64,000 nucleotides of DNA, taken from NCBI GenBank assembly GCA_963834725.1, contig CAWICN010000001.1, forward strand, positions 3,782,001 through 3,846,000, in the 5' to 3' direction. Below are positions 16,164-24,394 of the stretch, piece by piece. Each line of letters starts with the position of its first letter. The stretch's first letter is position 1. The notes under the pieces were generated by a model. The model saw only the letters and a list, made by a program, of their open reading frames with translations. It made no database searches and had not been told where the DNA came from. The stretch comes from PALSA-693 sp963834725 (lineage in GTDB: Bacteria; Actinomycetota; Acidimicrobiia; Acidimicrobiales; Palsa-688). Made by a program: the position numbers and the translations under genes.

Positions 16164-17012
16164 TCACTGTGCGACTGAGATCGAGGAGGTCGTCGTCACT
16201 GACGGCGGCCCTCCTGGATCGGGGCGCCAGGTCCCCGGCGAGGGGAACAGCGCCCGGAACCAAGGTGGGGGGCGAAACGGCCGCCAACCATCCTCGGGCT
16301 GGGCCAGTCGGTCGGCGATGGCGACGAACGCCGCGACATTGTGGGAAAGTCCGGTGTGGCCACCACGAACCTCGATGTTCTCGCAGTTGGGCCCGTCGCT
16401 GTTGAGGCACAGCTGCCAGGCCGCCACGCCATCGCTCCGGCTGTAAATAGCGGTGTTGGGCACGGTGAGCGGAGGCTTGTCCTCCTCGGCGAGCCGCCGC
16501 CCGCCGGGATAGGGCACCTGGTCCGCCGGGTTGAGGAACAGCCGGGCCAGGGGCTCGGCATGGGTTCGATCGCCGTCCCGATGTCGAAACGGGGTTCCCA
16601 GACAGATAACCTGACGCACCAGATCCGGATACTCGCGGGCCAGATCGCGAGCTTGCATGCCCCCCGCGCTCCAGCCGATCAGGCTGACCTTGCGGCCGGA
16701 CTGCTCATAAAGCTGGTGGAGGCGCCGAGGCAGACCTTCGACGATGCGGGCGGTGCGATGAAGGTTCCGTCCCAGCCTCCAGCCGTGGGCGGCGTAACCC
16801 CGCATGCAAACGAAGGTGCGCAGCACCGCCGTCGACAAGTCGTCGGCGAGAAACGGTGGCAGCACCAGCACGCTGTGCCCGTCACCCCGAGGTGTCGTCC
16901 ATAGCACCGGCGAAGACCACCACAGGCTGCCCAGCTCCACCACCACGCCGGCCTCCTGGGCCAGTAACCATCGGGACGGAGCCGCGACCGGAGCACGATC
17001 CACGACCGTCAT
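16164..17012 (-). CDS. Alpha/beta hydrolase (triacylglycerol lipase-like)
   Basis: A 282-residue hydrolase when started at 17012 (MTVVDRAPVAAPSRW); an in-frame start at 17138 adds a leader with no similarity. The oxyanion/early strand region is VLVLPPFLADDLSTAVLRTF. The nucleophile elbow is GWSAGG (S in SLIGWSAGGMQARDLA). The acid region is near IYSRSDGVAAW, and the catalytic histidine is probably in GHTGLSHN. The order and spacing match cytoplasmic PHB-depolymerase/lipase-like hydrolases that act on ester bonds; the substrate is unknown. A C-terminal fragment of a close relative lies on the other strand at 15403. The C-terminal 40 residues are proline-rich and may extend into degenerate DNA. 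Confidence 0.75.
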   Translation of the reverse strand: MTVVDRAPVAAPSRWLLAQEAGVVVELGSLWWSSPVLWTTPRGDGHSVLVLPPFLADDLSTAVLRTFVCMRGYAAHGWRLGRNLHRTARIVEGLPRRLHQLYEQSGRKVSLIGWSAGGMQARDLAREYPDLVRQVICLGTPFRHRDGDRTHAEPLARLFLNPADQVPYPGGRRLAEEDKPPLTVPNTAIYSRSDGVAAWQLCLNSDGPNCENIEVRGGHTGLSHNVAAFVAIADRLAQPEDGWRPFRPPPWFRALFPSPGTWRPDPGGPPSVTTTSSISVAQ

Positions 17013-17139
17013 CGTACCCGCGCGAACTGCGCACCACCAAGAGACACTGGTCTGCGACCTCACCGACCCGCTCGCCTGCTCGCTGGCCGGCTGACGCCCG
17101 GTGTCGAACTCTACCGACGCCCCGACAGAATGATCCATC

Positions 17140-17365
17140 GTGCCGGCCGCCCTGGCGCAGACTCAGGCTGTCATCTCTTTGGCTCCCTGCCCCGGCGGCC
17201 AGGCGCCGTCGGCGCCGAGCTGCGTCGCGATGGTTCGACGAGCATGGTCGGGCTTGACCACGAAGATGCGCCGGCAACGCGGGCGCATTGCATCGCGATG
17301 AGCCCGATGGTGCCGCCACCGATGACCAGGGCGGTGGCGCCGAGGCGAGTTAACTTCTGTGCACC
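17140..17365 (-). pseudogene. Zinc-type alcohol dehydrogenase, Rossmann-fold fragment
   Basis: Minus-strand frames encode LGATALVIGGGTIGLIAMQC (the GxGxxG NAD(P) site of medium-chain dehydrogenases). After a frame change they give RRIFVVKPDHARRTIATQLG and ADGAWPPG, the following strand-helix with the acidic/basic cofactor selector. The zinc-binding N-terminal domain and the C-terminus are missing. Confidence 0.65.
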
Positions 17366-17455
17366 GCGTGAAGTGCCACGGTGGTCGGCTCCTACGAAGG
17401 CTGCCTGGAGCTGCGCGTTTTGCTGTAGATCAAGGTCGGCGCCTGAGGAGGCACT

Positions 17456-17697
17456 GTGGCACGCGCGATGAAGTTCGGGATGTTCTTGCCACCGTACGAT
17501 TTCGCGGCGGCGAAAGCGACCGCGGCGCCAGCGGAATCGGGCGGCTTCTATTCGGTGTCTTTCAACGATCACTTTGTGGCGCAGAACGGGCCGCCGGAGA
17601 CGCCGCAACTCGAGTGTCTCACGGTACTGGCGGCGATCGCCGCGGTCACCGACCGCGTCCTTCTCACACCGACGGTGCTGTCGGCGTCCTACCGTGG
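17456..17697 (+). pseudogene. LLM-class flavin-dependent oxidoreductase, N-terminal fragment
   Basis: About 80 residues (MKFGMFLPPYDF, SVSFNDHFV, LECLTVLAAIAAVTDRVLLT) match the first strands and helices of luciferase-like monooxygenases and F420-dependent reductases. Homology stops at about 17697, inside VLSASYR, where it is joined in frame or nearly so to an acyl-CoA synthetase. GAGGAGG precedes the GTG at 17456, so the fragment may still be translated. ATG 17468 is the alternative start. Confidence 0.7.
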
Positions 17698-18262
17698 CCG
17701 CAGGTCGAGTGCCGGATAGCCGACATCGACACCGGGAAAACGGTGCGGTTCGGCGAGCCCGGCGAGCTATGTGCTCTCGGTTACCAGCAGATGATCGAGT
17801 ACTACCGCAATCCCGAGGCCACCGCGCACACCGTGGATGCGGAGGGCTGGCTGCACACCGGCGACCTCGCGAAGATGGACGAGCGTGGTTTCGTGACGCT
17901 CACGGGCCGCGTCAAGGAACTGATCATCCGTGGCGGAGAGAACATCTCTCCGGTCGAGGTCTCAGAATGCCTGCCCGGGATCCACGGGTCGCACAAGTCG
18001 CGGTCCTGGGACTGCCGGATGAACGACTGGGCGAGGTCGTCGCTGCCGTCCTGGTGGCACCCGGTGAAGCCGGCGCGGCTCTGGCCGACGAGCTGGCTGA
18101 GCTCTGTGCGCGGCACCTGGCGCCGTACAAAATTCCGCAGCAGTGGCACGTGGCGACCGGAGTGCCGACGACCGCCTCGGGCAAGATTCAGAACTTCGCC
18201 CTTCGGGAAGCCATCATCCGGGGCGAACTCCGAGCGCGTGCGATAGCTGCGCTGCCGCGGAC
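17698..18262 (+). pseudogene. Acyl-CoA synthetase (AMP-binding), C-terminal fragment with frameshift
   Basis: The sequence begins mid-protein with PQVECRIADIDTG and runs through GWLHTGDLAKMDERGFVTLT and GRVKELIIRGGENISPVEVSE, the A8 hinge motif of adenylate-forming enzymes. After a frame change near 17965-17985 it continues VAQVAVLGLPDERLGEVVAA to the A10 lysine region PTTASGKIQNFALRE. The AMP-binding N-terminal domain is replaced by the LLM fragment. The order and completeness of the C-terminal domain identify a FadD/long-chain type ligase remnant. Confidence 0.8.
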
Positions 18263-18544
18263 TTCGGTGACGACGCCCGCCGTGATGAGAAGGAGGCCTC
18301 CGGGCCGAGGGTCGCGCAGGAACCGCCCACAGCCCGGAGGTTTCTGTCTTCCCATTCGGATCCTTGGTGACCCCGTTGACGCAGGCCCTGTCTGCTGCGT
18401 CACCTGGAGAGAGACGACCGCTAACACCAGCCCGATGCCAGCCCAGATGGCGGCGCCGACGCCACCACCCAGGATGACGCCAAGGATGGCGCCCAGGATC
18501 AGGGCGGCGATGATCCTTGGTGCAGGCTGATTGAATCTACGCAT
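18188..18544 (-). CDS. Small membrane protein (N-terminal 45 residues convincing)
   Basis: The frame starts ATG 18544 with MRRFNQPAPR and one or two glycine-rich hydrophobic helices (IIAALILGAILGVILGGG, then AAIWAGIGLVLAVVS). Beyond about residue 60 it reads antisense through the acyl-CoA synthetase fragment, so the true C-terminus has probably been lost. Its ATG overlaps the stop of the frame upstream (ATGCGTAG at 18537-18544), which suggests the two were translationally coupled. I recognise no family. Confidence 0.35.
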   Translation of the reverse strand: MRRFNQPAPRIIAALILGAILGVILGGGVGAAIWAGIGLVLAVVSLQVTQQTGPASTGSPRIRMGRQKPPGCGRFLRDPRPGGLLLITAGVVTEVRGSAAIARARSSPRMMASRRAKF

Positions 18545-18735
18545 CGATATTCCATTGTTCGTTGACGTACCCGTTAGCGTAATCGATGAACTGGATCCAG
18601 GGATAGGCGTGAGCGACGGCCACGCCGAAGGTCATATTGGCCCCGACTCCGGACAGGAAGCCCGTGTCGAAGGGGTACCACTGATCCTCCGAGACCTTGC
18701 TAAAGAACGGGATACTCAGCAGGCGAGCTACGAGG
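18537..18735 (-). pseudogene. Unidentified C-terminal protein fragment
   Basis: A frame ending at 18537 encodes a tail (LLSIPFFSKVSEDQWYPF, DTGFLSGVGANMTFGVAV, FIDYANGYVNEQWNIDA) with good codon bias. It is not part of the HTH-repeat protein although it shares a frame with part of it, and it begins abruptly next to an IS3 fragment. The stop overlaps the start of a small membrane protein. Aromatic and glycine residues suggest an exported or membrane-associated protein, but no family is recognised. Confidence 0.35.
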
Positions 18736-18825
18736 TCACAGAGCGTCGAGCTGTGATCGCTGCCCGGCGGGGCCGGCGTCGATCTCGGCCCGGTCGATCC
18801 AGCCCCGCAGCGTCTCGGGCTTAAT
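18736..18825 (-). pseudogene. IS3-family transposase OrfA fragment
   Basis: The minus strand encodes IKPETLRGWIDRAEIDAGPA followed by a few unrelated residues and a stop. IKPETLRxWxxxAEIDAG is the end of the HTH in OrfA of IS3-group transposases. A TAA directly precedes it, so only about 20 informative residues survive, wedged between the HTH-repeat gene and the unidentified tail. Confidence 0.6.
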
Positions 18826-20545
18826 TTAACGCCCGCCTCCCTCAACCACCATTCGATGGTGTTCTGGCTGCATCCGTACTCGTAGGCCAGCTGCCGAGTC
18901 GACCGAAACTGCTTGTAGCGCTCGGCAACCCCCTGTAGCCATTGCTGGCGCCGGGTGGCCCGTACCCGCTTCAAGAACGGTGAGGTAGGCGCCCGCGAAG
19001 ATGGATTCCCCACTCCGCCATTCTCCGGCGCACGGTTGCGGCCGGCTGGCCGGTGAGCAGCTCGATGTGGGTGGACGAGCAGCCGGCTTGCTGGTAGAGG
19101 TCCCGCACCAACTCCTGGGTTAGCGCGACGGGCTCCGGGAAGCGGATCGCTATACCCCCGGTTGGGGCCCGGCGGGGCAGTCGGTGGCGATCCAGGACGG
19201 TCCTGACAAGATCGTCGGCGTAGAGGTCCTCGATCAGGCGGACATCGGCCGGCACGAGCGGGGCGGCCCCGCCCGGGCGGATCGGCAGGCCGTAGCTGTG
19301 CCCGCTGCGCAGCACAAGGTCGCCGGCCACCCCCAACGTGTCCCCACTTTGCTCGGCGGTCAGGCCGTCGACCACATACAGCTGTTCCACCCGCTCTGGC
19401 GGCACCTCCGCCAGTCCTGGCGGGATACGCCGCCCCTGTGCGCGATGGCCACACCGGCGGCGACCAGCTCGGCGCGCACGCTGTACGCCGATCAGCCGAG
19501 CTTGTCAGCGATGCGCCGCAGCGGCCACTCGTCCGCGACGTACCATTGCACAGCCCACCGCCGCACCTCCGCGCTGAGATGGCGGGGCGGCGGGCGGCGG
19601 GAGCGATCAATATCAACGCCGGCTGCACGAGGCTCGGCCCTACCTGGTCGCGGCCCAGCCCAACCTGACGGGCCAGCTCGGCGACGGTCAGGTCACTCGA
19701 TTGATAGCGGTCCACCAGTTCGGCCACGCTCACGCCCTGAAGGCGGCGGCCTCGTCGGTCGCGCACAATGTTGTAGTCGTCAAGCCAGCGGGCCACCGTG
19801 TGCGGGTGCACGCTGTAGTGTTCCGCGAACTCACGCAGGGAGCAGTGCTCGCTAACCCGTAGCCGTCGCAGTTCCTTGGGGTGGGGGGCGATGACGGCGA
19901 AGCTTGGGCCCGCGATGGGTGCGCCACTGGCCGAGGCGACGGGCTGGGATGCTGTAGCGGTCCCCACGTTCTCACGAGGTGTTTCGTGGCGCCGAGGCGG
20001 TCGGCCACCGCTGACAGGGAAAGGTGCTGCTCCACGTACAGAGAGTGCAGAGTTTCCGCTGTTGGCATCGGTGTCGGCTTGCGTTCCCCCCGGGCGCGAC
20101 CTTTCAGCGCGGCGCGGCGGCGCTCGATGCCCGCCTCGCTCAGCCACACCAGCACCGTGGTGCTGCTCACCCCGAAGCGACGGCCTATCTCCGCCGCGGT
20201 GAGCCGACGCTTGAGGTACAAGCGTCCCGGCTCAGGTCCGGGTGGCGGGGTCAGCTGACGGCGACGACCGCTTTCCTGTTTGGTGCGAATCGGGATGCCA
20301 GCCGCGATCAGCCACTGTCTCACCTGCTTATGCCCGACCCCGTAGCGAGCGGTCAACGCCGCCATCGGTAGGTCGTCTATCACATACAACCGGCGTAGCT
20401 CTGCCGCCGTCGGGCTCGCTCGGCCGGGCCTGTGACTCCCTGTCGGCAGTTCAGCAGACACGACCGCTGATGATCGTCGGAGCCACGCGTCGCCGTACTG
20501 CGCAGAACCGGGCCCACACCGCCGGCCGCCCGACCACCCCAACAA
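18826..20545 (-). pseudogene. Tandem helix-turn-helix repeat protein, decayed
   Basis: Across three frames the minus strand encodes about ten successive repeats of roughly 40 residues. The pattern is LxxLYxxxxLSxxxLAxxYGVxxxTVxxWLxxAGI. Clear units include LRRLYVIDDLPMAALTARYG with KQVRQWLIAAGIPIR; GRLYLKRRLTAAEIGRRFGV with TTVLVWLSEAGIERR; LHSLYVEQHLSLSAVADRLG; LREFAEHYSVHPHTVARWLD; VEQLYVVDGLTAEQSGDTLG; and LAYEYGCSQNTIEWWLREAG. Units 1-3 lie in the frame starting 20545, units 4-5 in a second, unit 6 carries an in-frame TGA, and units 7-9 lie in a third. Each unit resembles a homeodomain-like/Sigma-70 region 4-like HTH. An intact protein would carry an array of DNA-binding modules; its role is unknown. 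Confidence 0.6.
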
Positions 20546-21270
20546 GCGCCGCAGTCATCACCTCGAGGCTACCTCCCCCCGGGAAGCCCCACCGGCTGGC
20601 TGTGTATTCGGGCCTGACCCTGGGCCGACGCCGGCCGGTCCACAACCCCCGTGTGCTGCAAGCCTGCGCTGCGCTGCGGATCTCGCTGCGAGGATACGCA
20701 CACGTGCTCGCACGCCGGCGCAGGCCGACTACGGCACCTCGGCGACGGGCGAAAGTGAAGGCTTCAGCTTCATCGCCTCCGCTATCACCGACCCCAAAGG
20801 GTTCAGCTACGCCGTCATCATCCTCGGCTATTCGAGACCGGCTACCTGCTTCCGTGCCCGGCGTAGCCACCACCAACCCCGGCCACCTCTCACCACCAGG
20901 GGGGAACCACCCGATTCGCTGACGCCCGGCGCCGGGACTCGCCATGAGCCTCGACATCATGAGATCCGTTGACGGGTTCGAGCATGCGAACGACTCGATC
21001 GACGACGTCCGACACCAACTCGGTGTACCAGCGGAGAACGCCGACGCCCTCAACGCCGGGGCACTCTCGGCGCTCGACCCGCCCCCAGTCTTCAGCCGTT
21101 CGAGCTGACCGCACGAGCCTCAGGTGCCACCGGCCGATGAACGGGCCCGGGATCACGTCAGCCAACATCGGACCGACTCGAGCCGAGGTGTCCCGCCCAT
21201 CCCGCTATACACGCCGGACCTACCCCACTCTCTGGACAGCTGACACGACAGCCCGGTATAGCCTCGGTGC
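20546..21270. other. Region with scraps only
   Basis: A coding-like plus-strand scrap around 20730-20830 reads ADYGTSATGESEGFSFIASA then ITDPKGFSYAVIILGYS, of unknown family. At 20944-21108 a 54-codon frame (MSLDIMRSVDGFEHANDSID, then VRHQLGVPAENADALN) has good codon bias but no recognised family and no clear Shine-Dalgarno. Nothing else is supported. Confidence 0.3.
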
Positions 21271-21681
21271 GTGGTCGAAGCGCACGACCTCCAGCGCGCC
21301 CTCGACGACGCCGTGGCTGGCGACGTTGGACCCCTCGTGGATCTGTTCCATCCCGACCTTGAGTGGAGAGGTCCCGAACAGGGGCACCTGTGGTGGCGCA
21401 CGGCTCCGGCCTGACACGGACCCCACGAGGCTCGGTCGGTCCTCCAACACAGACAGCAAGCAGTCGATCCCAACACCCCTCCTGCCGCCACCGTCGTGTG
21501 GTCAGGGACCGGCGCCTCCGTGGTCCGACTGGAGTGGCGGCCGAACGGCAACGCGGCCGACCTGGAAAGGTTCCAAGCGATGCGGATCCAAGACGACAAG
21601 ATCATCGAGATCGCGGGGTACCCGACCCTGAAAGCAGCAACCAGAACCGCCAAGCGCTTCGCGGCTCAGGCGGCGGGCTGA
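21271..21681 (+). pseudogene. SnoaL/NTF2-like protein with an in-frame TGA
   Basis: From GTG 21271 the frame encodes HDLQRALDDAVAGDVGPLVD, LFHPDLEWRGPEQGHLWWRT and APA. It then meets TGA at 21412-21414 and continues in the same frame (HGPHEARSVLQ, TVVWSGTGASVVRLEWRP, GNAADLERFQAMRIQDDKII) to a stop at 21681. The whole is a complete SnoaL-like fold of about 136 residues. Family members often have a cysteine at the TGA position (APxCHGPDEA, from memory). So the simplest event is TGC to TGA. Nonsense mutation is likely in this decayed region; selenocysteine is a remote alternative. No partner gene is evident. Confidence 0.6.
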
Positions 21682-21845
21682 ACACATCCGCGACGCTTCT
21701 CGTCCGGCTGAGTTGGCCGGACTCTCAGGGAACGGCGCTCAATGTATCCCGGAAACCATAAGGCGGTTGAAGAAGGAAGGCAGGCACGGTCTTCATCCCA
21801 TCGCTACGGCTTGGGACTTGGCTGACCCGGCGCCCGTTAACCACG

Positions 21846-21857
21846 ATTATCGATAAT
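21846..21857. promoter_or_regulatory. AT-rich palindrome, possible promoter/operator
   Basis: ATTATCGATAAT is a perfect 12-bp palindrome in an AT-rich island (21840-21870) within very GC-rich DNA. It is about 210 bp upstream of the three-gene operon at 22069. Promoter or operator function is inferred from composition and position. The 21682-22068 interval holds no other feature I can support. Confidence 0.35.
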
Positions 21858-22068
21858 ATATCATAAGAGAGCGCAGTGTAGCACAGGGTGGCACTCTGCG
21901 GGCGCTCCCCCGGCGCTGACGTGGCGCTTCAAGGGCCCGCTGCTGTCTCTGCCGACTGGCTGACCGGGCGCGGTCCCGTTCAACGAGGACCGATGCCAAA
22001 CAATGTGGTATGGAACTGTGGCCTGGCGCTTCTCAAGTGACTTCCCCACCCCGTCGATGGGAAGTAAG

Positions 22069-22881
22069 ATGGGAAGCATGATTCCGACGACGCCCTTCGG
22101 CCCAGCCGTCGGCGAGGTGCCCCTGCCTCGGGCGCCGCTGGCGTTCGTGGTCGCCCAAGCGCGATTTGAGCGCGTGGCGTCTGTTTCGTCTGAGGACTTC
22201 ATTGCTGGCTTCCAGGAGGCCATCCGCGGGACTTATCCGGTGATGCAGAAGGCCCAGCAGGCGGGCCTGCTCATCGGTGCCGATGGGCAGGTAGTGACTG
22301 CTGACGGGGGCGTCATCTGGCAGTTCGACGAAGGGCCGGCGGGCTGGCAGGTCGTCCTCGGTCCCGACTTCGTGGCGGTTTCGACGAAGAAGTACACGCG
22401 CCGGCAGGACTTCCTCGATCGGCTGCTTACTCTTCTCAGCTCCACCCGGCAGGAGCTTCGGGTTCGTTTCTGCACCCGCCTCGGCATTCGCTACGTCGAC
22501 CGGGTGAGCGATCCGGCACTTCTGGAGCGACTGCCGGACCTTCTCAAGCCCGAGGTGCTGGGCGTCGTAGGTGTGGAGCTCGGCGAGGAGGGCGTCGAAG
22601 CGATGCACAACTTCGTCGATGCCACCTATCGGCTGCCACGCGCCGTTGACCTGCACGCACGTTGGGGCGTGCTGCCAGCAAACGTCACCTTCGATCCAGC
22701 CATCGAGGCTGCGGACACGCGAAGCTGGGTATTGGACCTCGACGCCTATTCCACAGAGCAGGTGCCATTCGAGCCACGAGCGCTCGTCGACAACGCCGCA
22801 CACCTCACCGAGCGCATCTACCGCTTCTTCCGCTGGGCCGTCCAAGATGAGTTTCTTACCGCACACGGAGGCCGTCCATGA
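22069..22881 (+). CDS. TIGR04255-family-like protein
   Basis: A 270-residue protein resembling the TIGR04255 family: an N-terminal PLPRAPLAFVVAQARFERVA strand pair, a central VVLGPDFVAVSTKKYTRRQD, then RVRFCTRLGIRYVDRV and a C-terminal helix ending in RFFRWAVQDEF. Families of this type are conserved unknowns on bacterial genomic islands. ATG 22069 is chosen because GGGAAG lies just upstream. ATG 22078 and an upstream in-frame ATG at 22003 are alternatives; the longer leader has no similarity. The stop overlaps the next start (ATGA at 22878-22881). First gene of a tightly coupled three-gene operon; it is intact and unlike its decayed neighbours. Confidence 0.7.
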   Translation: MGSMIPTTPFGPAVGEVPLPRAPLAFVVAQARFERVASVSSEDFIAGFQEAIRGTYPVMQKAQQAGLLIGADGQVVTADGGVIWQFDEGPAGWQVVLGPDFVAVSTKKYTRRQDFLDRLLTLLSSTRQELRVRFCTRLGIRYVDRVSDPALLERLPDLLKPEVLGVVGVELGEEGVEAMHNFVDATYRLPRAVDLHARWGVLPANVTFDPAIEAADTRSWVLDLDAYSTEQVPFEPRALVDNAAHLTERIYRFFRWAVQDEFLTAHGGRP

Positions 22882-23585
22882 CCCTGATAGTCGATGAGCC
22901 AACCACGTCGACGACGAGCGCCGCCATGCCGGCGCGCGAAGCGGTGGCGACAGGGTTATTGCTCGAAGCCGTCTTCGGAACCAACGGTGGCGTGGCCATG
23001 CGGTCGTTGCGCGGCGATGTCTTCGGAATCACGACAGTCCCCGTAGGCCGACCGGACCCCATGGCTCAGGCGGCTGCCTCAGAGGTTCACCAAATACGGG
23101 ATCAGGCACGGGCTACTGGCCTGACCCGCCAGGTGCTCGCAATGCTGCTCGGCGTGGATCGCCGGTCGCTCTCCGGCTGGGCGAGTGGCGAGATTCGTCC
23201 TACTGCCGAGCGGCTCGCCGTGTTGCGATCGGTCGCTCGTGTGCTCACCGAGATACAGGCTGCCTATCCCGGTCGTGCCGGCGAGGTGCTCGGCGTCCAG
23301 CGCGGCTCGACAACACTGCTCGACGCCGTAGTGTCTGGGACGACGCGACTCGACCAGTGGCGCGCCTGGTTGGCACGGAGCACCCCGAGCGTCAATGTCA
23401 TGCGTCGTCCTCAACAGGGTGAACCGATCTGGACTGCAGCGGCGAAGGCGCTTGCCGAGGGACGGCTTAGTTCGCCGACCTTGGAGCGGACGCTGCGGCC
23501 GGAGTCGACCTACGAGATGCACCCGGACCGCGACGCTGCCGCGTTCGCTGAACCCGAGTACGAAAGTGGTCGCCGAGGCACCTGA
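22878..23585 (+). CDS. HTH-like regulator/antitoxin-type protein of the three-gene operon
   Basis: A 235-residue protein. Residues about 74-120 (QARATGLTRQVLAMLLGVDR, RSLSGWASGEIRPTAERLAV) form an Xre-like helix-turn-helix in which GVDRRSLSGWASG is the recognition turn. The following region (VLTEIQAAYPGRAGEVLGVQ) is helical and resembles the C-terminal half of Xre/MbcA-type antitoxins, with no RES toxin next to it. The N-terminal 70 residues are unassigned. It starts inside the stop of the TIGR04255-like gene, and its stop (TGATG) overlaps the next start. This organisation implies a fixed stoichiometric complex or a regulator made with the other two. I infer DNA binding; the target is unknown. 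Confidence 0.65.
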   Translation: MTLIVDEPTTSTTSAAMPAREAVATGLLLEAVFGTNGGVAMRSLRGDVFGITTVPVGRPDPMAQAAASEVHQIRDQARATGLTRQVLAMLLGVDRRSLSGWASGEIRPTAERLAVLRSVARVLTEIQAAYPGRAGEVLGVQRGSTTLLDAVVSGTTRLDQWRAWLARSTPSVNVMRRPQQGEPIWTAAAKALAEGRLSSPTLERTLRPESTYEMHPDRDAAAFAEPEYESGRRGT

Positions 23586-24349
23586 TGATCCCCGCCGACC
23601 GGTTCTACGTGACCCGAACGGGGCCGCTGCGCCAGGGTGACATTTTGCTGGCGGGCGTCACTCGGCTCGTGGCGCAGGACCGATACTCACCGCGAGCATG
23701 GGATCCACTCGACTCCTTCGATCTGACGGTGGAGGACGCACGGGATAACTCTGACCTCTGGCTCGAAGCCGGACCGGCGCTGGTCATGGTCGCGTCACAC
23801 GACTGCCACTTCGACAAGGAGTGGAACCGGCAGGTGCGGAGGCTGGTCAAGGAGGGGATGCAACAGTCGGAGGCGGAGCGAGTCGCCGAGCTGGACCCTT
23901 CACTCGATCGGACGTTCACCGCTAGTCCTCTGGTGCGCCCAGAACACCTCGATGTCGATCGGGGCAATCTCATGGCCGGCAGAGTCGTGGGCTGCCTTCC
24001 GGTACCGGCGTCACAAGATCAGCTCGTTCCGGAGGCGGTCATCGATCTCACCTATCGGGTCACACTCGATCGTCTCGACATCGCGCCCGTGGCCAGCGTG
24101 AGCGCTGAGGCGCGCACGCACCTCCGGTACGCCCTGGCGCAGTTGGAGTCGTTGCGGGCCACCGATGTGGGCTTCGAATTAGAGCGCGTTGTCGGACGGC
24201 ACATCACGCAGGTCACCTTCCCCCGCGAGCGACCTCTCTTCGTGCGGTTGCACCTCGAGGACGGCACTGAGATCGACTTGCTGCAGCCTGCTGTCGAGCC
24301 CGACGACGAGGCACCGAGCCGCACACAATCGCCCGGATCCGCAGCCTAG
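23585..24349 (+). CDS. Uncharacterised protein with SHDC motif, third gene of the operon
   Basis: A 254-residue protein with no recognised enzyme family. Near the N-terminus is RQGDILLAGVTRLVAQDRYS. Around residues 62-78 the sequence PALVMVASHDCHFDKEWNRQ contains closely spaced S, H, D, C, H and D residues that could bind metal or form an active site. Similar GDI...SHDC arrangements occur in uncharacterised bacterial proteins. The rest is mixed alpha/beta with no membrane segment. ATG 23585 overlaps the previous stop. It is the most likely effector of the operon by elimination, an inference without direct support. Confidence 0.6.
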   Translation: MIPADRFYVTRTGPLRQGDILLAGVTRLVAQDRYSPRAWDPLDSFDLTVEDARDNSDLWLEAGPALVMVASHDCHFDKEWNRQVRRLVKEGMQQSEAERVAELDPSLDRTFTASPLVRPEHLDVDRGNLMAGRVVGCLPVPASQDQLVPEAVIDLTYRVTLDRLDIAPVASVSAEARTHLRYALAQLESLRATDVGFELERVVGRHITQVTFPRERPLFVRLHLEDGTEIDLLQPAVEPDDEAPSRTQSPGSAA

Positions 24350-24394
24350 CTGCGCTTGAGTCCCTGGTTCTGAAGGTTTGAGGCAAGTTCTACT

